A stretch of DNA of 7,276 nt from assembly GCA_034420495.1 (NCBI GenBank), contig DAOULG010000279.1:1-7276 (forward strand), read 5' to 3'. A model generated the notes under the pieces. It made no database searches. It was not told where the DNA came from and saw only the letters and a program-made list of their open reading frames with translations. Source of the DNA: VYDC01 sp034420495. GTDB taxonomy: Bacteria; Chloroflexota; Dehalococcoidia; UBA2979. The position numbers and the translations under genes were made by a program. This document shows positions 1 to 6,633 of this stretch, one piece after another; the stretch's first letter is position 1; each line of letters opens with the position of its first letter.

Positions 1-267
1 CTCCCTGTTCTTCGGGAAGCGGGCCGGATCCTCGATGGTGAGCACGAAGGTCAGCGAGGTGATCGGGCCGACGCCCACGACCTGCTGCAGCGTGGCCGTC
101 TCCGGGTAGCGCTCGCACATTGCGGCGATCGCCGTGTCGGCCGCGCGGATCTCTCCGGTGAGGTGCTCGATCTGCCGGAGCAGCGGCACAAGCGCCGGGC
201 GCAGCTCCGCCGGGATGTGCTCGGCGACCGCACGGTGGAAGGCCGGCGCCGTGCAGCTCGGGAGGGC
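1..267 (-). pseudogene. IS110-family transposase, C-terminal fragment (truncated, runs off left edge)
   Basis: Read on the minus strand, an open frame of 89 codons enters from a stop at 268-270 and continues past the window edge. It contains VVGVGPITSLTFVLTIED followed by PARFPKNR (about 81 down to 7). This is the helix-hairpin-helix-like segment of the C-terminal Transposase_20 domain of IS110-family enzymes. Upstream of it lies an LPSC...AFHRAVAEHIPAELRPALVPLL stretch and a helical linker, also typical of the family. The N-terminal DEDD catalytic domain that should precede it is absent: the frame is closed at 268-270 and I see no homologous continuation in the other minus frames over the next roughly 30 bases. 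With only about 90 of the usual 330-400 residues present and no plausible start before the conserved region, I call a decayed element. Whether the far C-terminus is intact cannot be seen. Bases 268-379 hold no gene I recognise. Confidence 0.85.
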
Positions 268-365
268 CTAGCGCGGAGCGCTTGGCCTCGACGCGGCGGT
301 GCGTGCTATTTGCAGCCAGGCGCCGTTGGACCGTCGGCGGTGGTCCGTGCAAGGTGCATGCCGAT

Positions 366-373
366 GGAGAGGA
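366..373 (+). promoter_or_regulatory. Ribosome binding site fixing the DUF262 gene start
   Basis: GGAGAGGA lies 6 bases before the ATG at 380. The same frame is open further upstream to a GTG at 299, but that 27-residue extension has no family character and no comparable Shine-Dalgarno sequence. The ATG at 380 begins directly with the conserved DUF262 N-terminus, so the shorter start is preferred. Confidence 0.7.
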
Positions 374-379
374 CATGCC

Positions 380-2335
380 ATGAGAGTCTCGACCATTCTC
401 GACCACGTCGACAGCGGCGACATGGCCCTGCCGAAGTTCCAGCGCGGCTATGTCTGGAACCGGGACCAGGTGCGCGGGCTGATGGACTCGCTGTACCACC
501 GCCACCCGGTCGGCAGCCTGCTGGTGTGGGCCACGCCAGCCGAGGATGCGAGCCATCGAGGCGACCAGGAGCTTGCGCCGGGCGTCGTGCGGCTGCTGCT
601 CGACGGTCAGCAGCGCATCACCTCGCTCTACGGCATCATCCGGGGGGAGCCGCCTGCCTTCTTCGACGGCAACGCACGCGCCTTCACCGACCTCTACTTC
701 CACATCGGGACGGAGGAGTTCCGCTTCTATCAGCCGCTGCTCATGCGGGGCGATCCCCTGTGGGTCAAGGTCTCGGAGTTGATGCAAGCCGGGAACTCGG
801 GGCTCGGCCAGCACATCACCCGGTTCGGCCAACTGTCCGAGTACGCCGACATGCCGGGCGAGTTCATTGGGCGTCTCAACAACATTCTCGGGATCCGCGA
901 CGTCGATCTCCACATCGAAGAGGTGACCGGCGCCGAGAAGACCATCGACGTCGTCGTGGACATCTTCAATCGGGTCAACAGCGGCGGCACGAAGCTCTCG
1001 CAGGGCGACCTCGCGCTCGCCAAGATCTGCGGCTCGTGGCCAGAGGGTCGCGAGCAGATGCAGGCGATCCTCACACGCTGGCGCGAGAGCGGGTACGACT
1101 TCAACCTCGACTGGCTGCTCCGCAACGTGAACGCGATCGTGACCGGGGAGGCGCGCTTCGCCCACCTTCACGATGAATCGACCGATGCCGTGCAGGAAGG
1201 CCTGCGCCGCGCGGAGAAGTGCGTGGACTATGCGCTGAATCTCATCGCCGGTCGACTCGGCCTCGACCACGATCGCGTCCTCTTCGGCAGGTACGCCCTG
1301 CCTGTGATGTCGCGCTACATCGATCGACGCGGCGGTCACCTCGGGGGCGCCGCCGAGCGCGACCGGCTGCTCTACTGGTACTTCCAGAGCGCGATGTGGG
1401 GCCGCTTCTCTGGCTCGACGGAGACGGTCCTCGACCAGGACTTCGACGCGATCGAGGATGTCGACGGCGGCATCGACCGGCTGATCGAGCAACTCCGGCT
1501 CTGGCACGGCAGCCTGCGCGTTGAGCCGGCGCACTTCCGGGGATGGAGCCTCGGCGCCCGCTTCTACCCGGTCCTCTACGCGTTGACGCGGGTCGGCGAG
1601 GCCCGAGACTGGGGAACGGGCCTCGTCCTCAGGCACGCGCTGCTCGGGCGCATGAACACGCTCGAGGTACACCACATCTTCCCAAAGGCGCTGCTTTACC
1701 GGGCGGGGTTCCCGCGTCCGCAGGTCAACGCCGTCGCCAACTTCTGCTTCCTGACCAAGGACACGAACCTCCAGATCAGTGACCGCCCGCCGTCCGAGTA
1801 CTTCCCCGAGATCGAGGCGCAACATCCCGGAGCGCTCGCCTCACAGTGGATCCCGATGGACGAGGAACTGTGGGAAACCGAGAACTACCCGCGCTTCCTC
1901 GAAGAGCGCCAGCGGCTGCTCGCCGAGGCCGCAAACGCGCTCCTCGACGATCTCCTTCACGACGCGCCGGCCGGCGAGGAGGCCGTCTCGCCCCAGACGC
2001 CGACGGTCCCGGCGACGGAGCCAGCATCCGTCCCCGGCGGCATCGGGGACGCCGAGGAGGAGGCGGTGCTCCGAGCCGTCAACGCGTGGCTCCGAGATCA
2101 GGGTCTGCCCGAGGGCCGCATCGAACACGAGATCGCGCATCCGGAAACCGGAGAGCCGCTCGCCATCCTCGACCTTGCGTGGCCGACCGGGCTTCAGGAG
2201 GGCTACAGCGAGCCGGTCGCGCTGCTACTTGGCGAGGAGCAGGAGACGCTCCAGATCGCGAACGACCACGGGTTCCGCCACTTCACCGATGCTGAGGCAT
2301 TCAGGCGATACGCGCAGACCGAGGTGCTCCGTTGA
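380..2335 (+). CDS. DUF262 / HNH endonuclease-domain protein (GmrSD/SspE/BrxU-like restriction protein) with extra C-terminal domain
   Basis: A 651-residue protein. The N-terminal DUF262 (GmrS-like) domain shows LPKFQRGYVW (residues 17-26), LDGQQRIT (74-81) and FNRVNSGGT (196-204). In characterised relatives (GmrSD, SspE, BrxU) this domain binds and hydrolyses nucleotides and controls DNA cleavage in response to modified DNA. An HNH/DUF1524-like nuclease segment follows: LEVHHIFPKA (from 428, His431/His432) and NAVANFCFLTKDTN (450-463), with conserved Asn and a downstream P-x-E-Y-F block. A Pro/Thr/Ala/Glu-rich linker (about 528-556) leads to a C-terminal domain of about 95 residues (about 557-651) with IEHEIAHPETG, AILDLAWP (Asp598) and EPVALLL, which I cannot assign. 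Expected to be cytoplasmic: no signal or membrane segment is seen. The stop overlaps the next ATG by one base, implying coupling. The role as a type IV-like restriction factor is inferred from the family. Substrate specificity is unknown. Confidence 0.88.
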   Translation: MRVSTILDHVDSGDMALPKFQRGYVWNRDQVRGLMDSLYHRHPVGSLLVWATPAEDASHRGDQELAPGVVRLLLDGQQRITSLYGIIRGEPPAFFDGNARAFTDLYFHIGTEEFRFYQPLLMRGDPLWVKVSELMQAGNSGLGQHITRFGQLSEYADMPGEFIGRLNNILGIRDVDLHIEEVTGAEKTIDVVVDIFNRVNSGGTKLSQGDLALAKICGSWPEGREQMQAILTRWRESGYDFNLDWLLRNVNAIVTGEARFAHLHDESTDAVQEGLRRAEKCVDYALNLIAGRLGLDHDRVLFGRYALPVMSRYIDRRGGHLGGAAERDRLLYWYFQSAMWGRFSGSTETVLDQDFDAIEDVDGGIDRLIEQLRLWHGSLRVEPAHFRGWSLGARFYPVLYALTRVGEARDWGTGLVLRHALLGRMNTLEVHHIFPKALLYRAGFPRPQVNAVANFCFLTKDTNLQISDRPPSEYFPEIEAQHPGALASQWIPMDEELWETENYPRFLEERQRLLAEAANALLDDLLHDAPAGEEAVSPQTPTVPATEPASVPGGIGDAEEEAVLRAVNAWLRDQGLPEGRIEHEIAHPETGEPLAILDLAWPTGLQEGYSEPVALLLGEEQETLQIANDHGFRHFTDAEAFRRYAQTEVLR

Positions 2336-2823
2336 TGTCACTCCCAACTCATGCGGTGACGCTACCTGCCCCGATGATCGAGCGGGGCTTTTGGCTCTAC
2401 GTGTGGAGGATCGCCTCGCCCCTCGGTGAACTCCTATACGTCGGACGCACCGGCGATAGCTCATCACCAAACGCTTCAGCGCCGTTCGCGCGCATGGGGC
2501 AGCATCTAGGGACCAACAGGAACCAGAACATGGTCAGGCGGCATTTGGAAAGGCGCGGAGCCCCGCCCGAGGAGTGTGACTGGTTCGAGTTGGTTGCCTG
2601 CGGGCCCCTGTTCCCTGAGGCCCAGGACTGGTCAGAGCACGTTGTGCGGCGCGATGTGGTCGCCGGCTTGGAGAGGGCGCTCGCCGACGCCCTAGCCGAA
2701 GCCGGCTATGACGTGCTCAACGAGGTGAGGAGCAGAAAGGCAATCAGAGCGGATCTTTGGGTCGACGTGCGGCATGCACTCGCCGCTCACCTCCCAAGGT
2801 TGCGGGCCCCTTCGAGACGGTAA
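2335..2823 (+). CDS. GIY-YIG nuclease-like protein coupled to the DUF262 gene
   Basis: A 162-residue protein. The GIY-YIG signature is present in variant form: LYV (21-23, Tyr22) and LYVGRTGD (34-41, Tyr35). They are followed by Arg53 in PFARMGQHLG (50-59), Glu113 in GLERALADAL (111-120) and Asn129 in YDVLNEV (125-131). These match, in order, the two Tyr, the Arg, the metal-binding Glu and the Asn of the GIY-YIG fold, so an active endonuclease is plausible. A Ser/Asn/Pro-rich stretch (42-50) is inserted between the YVG strand and the Arg helix. No DNA-binding or other partner domain is fused, so specificity may come from the DUF262 protein. The start is the ATG at 2335, overlapping the upstream TGA (TGATG), with a weak GAGGTG 8 bases upstream. 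An in-frame TTG at 2332 is the alternative. By eye its first 200 bases use more A/T-ending codons than the neighbours. The family call is fairly sure; the restriction role is inferred from context. Confidence 0.78.
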   Translation: MSLPTHAVTLPAPMIERGFWLYVWRIASPLGELLYVGRTGDSSSPNASAPFARMGQHLGTNRNQNMVRRHLERRGAPPEECDWFELVACGPLFPEAQDWSEHVVRRDVVAGLERALADALAEAGYDVLNEVRSRKAIRADLWVDVRHALAAHLPRLRAPSRR

Positions 2824-2896
2824 CGACGCCGCCAATCAGCTATCCCAGGGCACGTGTCGCTGACTTACGCGTAATGACGAACGGTCGCGCATGTTA

Positions 2897-2962
2897 GAGG
2901 ATGGGCCATCGCGAACACGCGAGCCTCAGTGTCCCGAACTGAACATCGGGGTTCGCATCCTT
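2897..2962 (+). other. Possible structured RNA or DNA element: three-way junction of nested inverted repeats
   Basis: Complementary segments fit together without clashes. The outer stem is GAGGATG (2897-2903) with CATCCTT (2956-2962), 7 pairs including one G-U. Arm 1 is GGC (2904-2906) and TCGCG (2909-2913) pairing with CGCGA (2918-2922) and GCC (2923-2925), with a 2-base bulge and an AACA loop. Arm 2 is TCAGT (2926-2930) with ACTGA (2938-2942) and a 7-base loop GTCCCGA. The outer stem and both arms abut with no unpaired bases between them. 13 bases (2943-2955) remain single-stranded. It resembles a cloverleaf without a T arm. An alternative pairing, CCCGA (2933-2937) with TCGGG (2946-2950), excludes arm 2. 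GC-rich DNA forms such pairings by chance, so the call is tentative, and the strand is undetermined. Confidence 0.3.
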
Positions 2963-3108
2963 CTGCGTCCGACGGCGACCTCCGCCGCATCCAACCTCTC
3001 CACCTCGGTGCAGGGTAGTCCGACGCCCGATGAGCGCGCGGTTGGCGCGCGCGGGTGAGTTGTAGCGTCGCTGTTGGCTGCCGCGAGACCGTCGCCACCA
3101 GGGTTCGG

Positions 3109-3144
3109 GGCTGAGCGGCAGCCTCAGCCGACCCTACAATAGGG
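3109..3144 (+). promoter_or_regulatory. Tandem inverted repeats with a TACAAT box upstream of res
   Basis: GGCTGAG (3109-3115) pairs with CTCAGCC (3123-3129) around a 7-base loop. Two bases later CCCTA (3132-3136) pairs with TAGGG (3140-3144) around CAA. The second repeat contains TACAAT (3135-3140), a fair match to a -10 hexamer. No good -35 box lies 16-18 bases upstream, where the sequence is TGAGCG-like. It lies about 80 bases before the restriction gene start, so it could be an operator or promoter for the res-mntA-hepT-mod operon. This is inferred from position and symmetry only. Confidence 0.3.
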
Positions 3145-3214
3145 TGGCTCCGCCAATGTCGCGTGGGGCACGTAGGCCCCTGTGTGCTGAGGCGGCCTCA
3201 CCGTGCTGCTGGAC

Positions 3215-3219
3215 GGGGG
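3215..3219 (+). promoter_or_regulatory. Ribosome binding site of res (supports the GTG start)
   Basis: GGGGG, within GGACGGGGG (3211-3219), lies 6 bases before the GTG at 3226. The frame is open upstream to a GTG at 3163, but the intervening 21 codons look like translated non-coding DNA. TDRFFESPVLNSPYEHP, starting right after the GTG at 3226, is the conserved family N-terminus. Confidence 0.5.
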
Positions 3220-3225
3220 CACCGA

Positions 3226-6200
3226 GTGACCGACCGGTTCTTCGAGTCGCCCGTCCTGAACTCGCCGTACGAGCACCCGCGGCAGCACTGGGAGCTCGAC
3301 GACGACCGGCAGCCCACCAACCGCACGGTCGCGGCCCGTCGGCCAGCGTCCTACATCACACCGGTCCCGCGTCCTAAGGCGCGACGCGGGCAGGCACAGC
3401 AGCGAGAGATGGTGCTCGATGAGGGAAAGGGGCTCTCCACCGAGGGACAGCAATACGACCCGACCTCGACCATCAACGTGCTGCGGCGGCATGTCGACCG
3501 ATGGCGCGAGCTCCCGGAGGCCGACTGGGGCGTCACTCCCGAGACCGCCCGCCTGCTGAAGCACTGGCGTTACCACGACTTCAGCGACATCCGGCCGTTC
3601 TTCTGCCAGGTCGAGGCCGTCGAGACCGTCATCTGGTTGACCGAGGTGGCGCCGGGCCAGCGGAACCGCGAAGTGGTCGAGATCCTCGAGCGGCTCGCCG
3701 CTGCGAACCAGCAGTCGAGCCCCGACCTCGCGCGGCTGGCGCTGAAGCTCGCCACCGGGGCCGGCAAGACGACCGTCATGGCGATGCTCATCGCCTGGCA
3801 GACGGTCAACGCCGTGCGGCGGCCCAGCAGCCGGAACTTCACGCGCGGGTTCCTCGTCGTCACCCCCGGCATCACGATCCGTGACCGCCTGCGCGTCCTC
3901 CAGCCGAACGACCCCGACAGCTACTATCAGGCCCGCGAACTCGTGCCGCGAGATATGCTCCCCGACCTCGAGAAGGCGCGAATCGTCATCACCAACTACC
4001 ACGCGCTCCGCCTTCAGGAGACGCTCGACCTCTCAAAGGGAGGGCGGTCGCTGCTCCAGGGCCGCGGCCCCGCGATCGAGTCGACCGAGACCGAGGGACA
4101 GATGCTCCAGCGCGTGATGCCCGGGCTGATGGGCATGCGCGGCATCATGGCCTTCAACGACGAGGCGCATCACTGCTACCGGGAGAAGCCCGGCGAGGAC
4201 GACGAGGGGAAGCTCACCGGCGAGGATCTCCAGGAGGCCAAGAAGAACCGAGAGGCCGCCCGTCTCTGGATCTCCGGGCTGGAGGCGGTCAACCGGAAGC
4301 TCGGCATCCGGCGCGTCATCGACCTGTCGGCGACGCCCTTCTTCCTCCGCGGCTCGGGCTACGCCGAGGGAACCCTTTTCCCGTGGACGATGAGCGACTT
4401 CTCGCTGATGGATGCCATCGAGTGCGGCATCGTCAAGCTCCCGCGCGTGCCGGTCGCCGACAACATCCCCGGCAGCGACGCGCCGATGTTCCGCAGCCTC
4501 TGGGAGCACATCCGGCCCAGCATGCCGAGGAAGGGCCGGGGGAAGGCCGGCGACCTCGACCCGCTCAGCATCCCCGTCGAGTTGCAGACCGCGCTGGAAG
4601 CCCTCTACGGCCACTACGCGAAGACGTTCGAGCTCTGGCGGGACGCCGGCATCGAGACGCCCCCGTGCTTCATCGTCGTCTGCAACAACACGTCGACGTC
4701 CAAGCTCGTCTACGACTACATCTCCGGCTTCCCACGCGAGAACCCGGACGGCTCGACCACGCTCCAGAACGGGCGACTCGAGCTGTTCCGGAACTTCGAC
4801 GAGCACGGCAACCCCTATGCCCGCCCACGCACGCTGCTCATCGACAGCGAGCAGCTCGAGTCCGGCGAGGGGCTCGACAGGAACTTCCGGGAGGCCGCCC
4901 GGGAGGAGATCGAACGCTTCCGTCGTGAGCAGGTGCAGCGCACGGGAGACCGCGCCGCAGCCGAGAACCTCACCGAGCAGGACCTGCTGCGCGAGGTGAT
5001 GAACACCGTCGGCAAGCCCGGACAGCTCGGCGACTCGATCCGCTGCGTCGTCTCGGTCTCGATGTTGACCGAGGGGTGGGACGCGACCACCGTGACGCAC
5101 GTCCTCGGCGTGCGCGCCTTCGGGAGGCAGCTCCTCTGCGAGCAGGTGATCGGGCGGGCGCTGCGACGTCAGTCCTACGACCTGAACGAGCACGGCCTCT
5201 TCGATGTCGAGTACGCCGACGTGCTCGGCATCCCCTTCGACTTCACCGGGAAGCCGGTCGTGGCGCCGCCGCAGCCGCCGCGCGAGACGGTGCAGGTACG
5301 CGCCATGTCGCCCGAACGAGACCACCTGGAGATCCGGTTCCCGCGCGTCGAGGGTTACCGGGTCGAGTTGCCGGACGAGCGGCTCGACGCGGAGTTCACC
5401 GATGACTCCACCTTCGTGCTGACGCCGGAGCACATCGGACCGACGAGGACGAGGAACGAGGGCATCATCGGAGAGGGCGTCAACCTCAGCCTCGTGCATA
5501 CAGGTGATCTGCGGCGCTCGACGCTCGTCTACCACCTCACCCACCGGCTGCTGGACAAGAAGTGGCGCGACCCGGGCGGGGAGCCCAAGCTCCACCTCTT
5601 CGGGCAGCTGAAGCGGATCACGCGACGGTGGCTCGACAAACACCTCGAGTGCAGGGGCGGGACATACCCGGCGCAGCTGATGTACCAGAGCCTCGCCGAC
5701 CTGGCGTGCGAGCGGATCACGGCGGGCATCACCCGCCGGTTCGCGGGCGAGCGCCCCGTCAGGGCGGTGCTCGACCCGTACAACCCCTCCGGCTCGACGC
5801 GTGACGTGCGCTTCAACACCACGAAGACGACGCGGTGGGAGACCAGCGCACAGCACTGCCACGTCAACTGGGCCGTCTGCGACAGTAGCTGGGAGGCCGA
5901 ATTCTGCCGCGTCGCCGAGGGGCACCCGCGCGTACGCGCCTACGTGAAGAACCAGGGGCTCGGGCTGGAGGTCCCTTACCGGATGGGATCGGAGCCGCGG
6001 CGCTACGTGCCGGACTTCATCCTGCTCGTGGACGACGGGAAGGGCGAGGAGGATCTGCTCCACCTCGTGGTCGAGATCAAGGGCTACCGAGGCGAGGACG
6101 CCAAGGAGAAGAAGTCGGCGATCGAGACCTACTGGGTTCCCGGCGTCAACAATCTCGGGGCCTACGGGCGCTGGGCCTTCGCCGAGTTCACAGATGTGCA

Positions 6201-6294
6201 TGTGATGCAGGATGAGTTCGAGGCCGAGCTTGAGGCCCACGTCGGCCGAATGATCGAGAGTGCCGCGGGCGCCGCACCGGTCGTGGCAGGATGA
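3226..6294 (+). CDS. res: Type III-like restriction endonuclease subunit R (SF2 helicase + PD-(D/E)XK nuclease)
   Basis: A 1022-residue protein that should translocate on DNA using ATP and cut unmodified DNA together with the methyltransferase encoded downstream. The conserved start (DRFFESPVLNSPYEHP) resembles large Res-like proteins that NCBI names the BPTD_3080 family, from memory. Helicase motifs occur in order: Walker A ATGAGKTT (176-183), DEAH (312-315), SATP (368-371), EGWD (616-619) and QVIGRALRR (640-648, the motif VI arginines). The C-terminal nuclease domain shows WEAEF (889-893), PDF with Asp930, and VVEIKG with Glu950 and Lys952, a complete PD-(D/E)XK core. No frameshift or missing key residue is seen, so the enzyme looks active. 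The next gene, mntA, starts 33 bases after its stop. Res lies upstream of mod here, whereas classical type III operons are mod then res. Helicase and nuclease assignments are firm; the type III label rests on domain order and the neighbouring Mod-like gene. Confidence 0.9.
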   Translation: MTDRFFESPVLNSPYEHPRQHWELDDDRQPTNRTVAARRPASYITPVPRPKARRGQAQQREMVLDEGKGLSTEGQQYDPTSTINVLRRHVDRWRELPEADWGVTPETARLLKHWRYHDFSDIRPFFCQVEAVETVIWLTEVAPGQRNREVVEILERLAAANQQSSPDLARLALKLATGAGKTTVMAMLIAWQTVNAVRRPSSRNFTRGFLVVTPGITIRDRLRVLQPNDPDSYYQARELVPRDMLPDLEKARIVITNYHALRLQETLDLSKGGRSLLQGRGPAIESTETEGQMLQRVMPGLMGMRGIMAFNDEAHHCYREKPGEDDEGKLTGEDLQEAKKNREAARLWISGLEAVNRKLGIRRVIDLSATPFFLRGSGYAEGTLFPWTMSDFSLMDAIECGIVKLPRVPVADNIPGSDAPMFRSLWEHIRPSMPRKGRGKAGDLDPLSIPVELQTALEALYGHYAKTFELWRDAGIETPPCFIVVCNNTSTSKLVYDYISGFPRENPDGSTTLQNGRLELFRNFDEHGNPYARPRTLLIDSEQLESGEGLDRNFREAAREEIERFRREQVQRTGDRAAAENLTEQDLLREVMNTVGKPGQLGDSIRCVVSVSMLTEGWDATTVTHVLGVRAFGRQLLCEQVIGRALRRQSYDLNEHGLFDVEYADVLGIPFDFTGKPVVAPPQPPRETVQVRAMSPERDHLEIRFPRVEGYRVELPDERLDAEFTDDSTFVLTPEHIGPTRTRNEGIIGEGVNLSLVHTGDLRRSTLVYHLTHRLLDKKWRDPGGEPKLHLFGQLKRITRRWLDKHLECRGGTYPAQLMYQSLADLACERITAGITRRFAGERPVRAVLDPYNPSGSTRDVRFNTTKTTRWETSAQHCHVNWAVCDSSWEAEFCRVAEGHPRVRAYVKNQGLGLEVPYRMGSEPRRYVPDFILLVDDGKGEEDLLHLVVEIKGYRGEDAKEKKSAIETYWVPGVNNLGAYGRWAFAEFTDVHVMQDEFEAELEAHVGRMIESAAGAAPVVAG

Positions 6295-6314
6295 GGAGAG
6301 CACGGGGCAGGCTT

Positions 6315-6321
6315 GGGAGGA
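6315..6321 (+). promoter_or_regulatory. Ribosome binding site of mntA
   Basis: GGGAGGA lies 6 bases before the ATG at 6328. It also overlaps an in-frame TTG at 6313, which would itself lack a Shine-Dalgarno sequence. This fixes the ATG at 6328 as the start. Confidence 0.65.
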
Positions 6322-6327
6322 TCGGGG

Positions 6328-6633
6328 ATGGCCGGGCAGACGCTGAGCAGAAGGGACGTGCTGGCGCTGTTGCGCAAGCACAAGCCGGTTCTCGCCGAGC
6401 CCTTCGGCGTAGTCGACCTCGCCCTCTTCGGTTCCACGGGCCGCGACGAGGCCCGACCGGGCAGCGACATCGACATCCTCGTGAGCTTCGACCGGCCGAC
6501 CGACCCGGATTGCTACTTCAGGGTCCAGTTCTACATCGAGGATCTGCTTGGCCAGCCCGTGGACCTCGTCACCGACAAGGGACCGCGCGCCGAGTTGCAC
6601 CCGTACGTCGAAGCCGAGGCCGTTCGTGTCTGA
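6328..6633 (+). CDS. mntA: MntA-type minimal nucleotidyltransferase antitoxin
   Basis: A 101-residue protein of the MNT family. The GSx10DxD signature is intact: Gly35-Ser36 in FGSTGRDEA, then Asp47 and Asp49 in GSDIDILV. The third acidic residue is Asp79 in QPVDLVTD. Characterised MntA antitoxins silence the HEPN RNase HepT by transferring AMP to a Tyr in the toxin's RX4HXY motif, and the catalytic residues for that are all here. The length is normal for the family. It sits 33 bases after res, and its last 8 bases overlap the hepT start (GTG at 6626), the usual MntA-HepT arrangement. Its partner is frameshifted as read, so this antitoxin may be an orphan in this strain. The gene is co-directional with res and mod and probably transcribed with them. 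Confidence 0.9.
   Translation: MAGQTLSRRDVLALLRKHKPVLAEPFGVVDLALFGSTGRDEARPGSDIDILVSFDRPTDPDCYFRVQFYIEDLLGQPVDLVTDKGPRAELHPYVEAEAVRV

Larger units (their letters stand above)
2824..3225 (+). other. 402-base intergenic region with inverted repeats, no gene
   Basis: No convincing coding sequence lies here on either strand. The small open frames, such as a 77-codon minus-strand one at 2865-3098, have no recognisable protein character. The region carries several inverted repeats: the group within 2897-2962 (listed separately); GCGCGC at 3034-3039 with 3045-3050 around a 5-base loop; the tandem pair at 3109-3144 (listed separately); and TGAGG/CCTCA at 3188-3192 and 3196-3200. I see no U-run after any hairpin, so no classical intrinsic terminator. 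The gap separates the DUF262/GIY-YIG module from the restriction operon and presumably holds the operon's promoter. Confidence 0.7.

Noticed and set aside
328..346. GGACC/GGTCC inverted repeat before the DUF262 gene
   Set aside because: A 5-bp stem with a 9-base loop is easily produced by chance in GC-rich DNA. No promoter boxes or U-run accompany it.
299..379. Extended start (GTG at 299) for the DUF262 protein
   Set aside because: The added 27 residues lack family character, and the ATG at 380 has a strong Shine-Dalgarno sequence and begins at the conserved N-terminus.
163..1176. 337-codon plus-strand open frame overlapping the DUF262 gene
   Set aside because: It is Arg/Pro/Ala/His-rich shadow sequence. 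The DUF262 motifs QRGYVW and DGQQR are in the other frame, with a good ribosome binding site at 366-373.
2897..2970. tRNA gene, suggested by a 5-bp stem with a 7-base loop (GTCCCGA) followed by GGTTCGCATCC
   Set aside because: No proper T stem forms, there is no D-loop GG, the acceptor and D-arm spacing do not fit, and no CCA follows. It is kept only as a possible structured element.
2865..3098. 77-codon minus-strand open frame in the intergenic gap
   Set aside because: No recognisable domain, Arg/Pro/Ala-rich composition typical of chance frames, and no convincing ribosome binding site.
3124..4002. 292-codon minus-strand open frame covering the start of res and the gap before it
   Set aside because: The protein has no recognisable family and mirrors the codon pattern of res. 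The conserved Res N-terminus is on the other strand.
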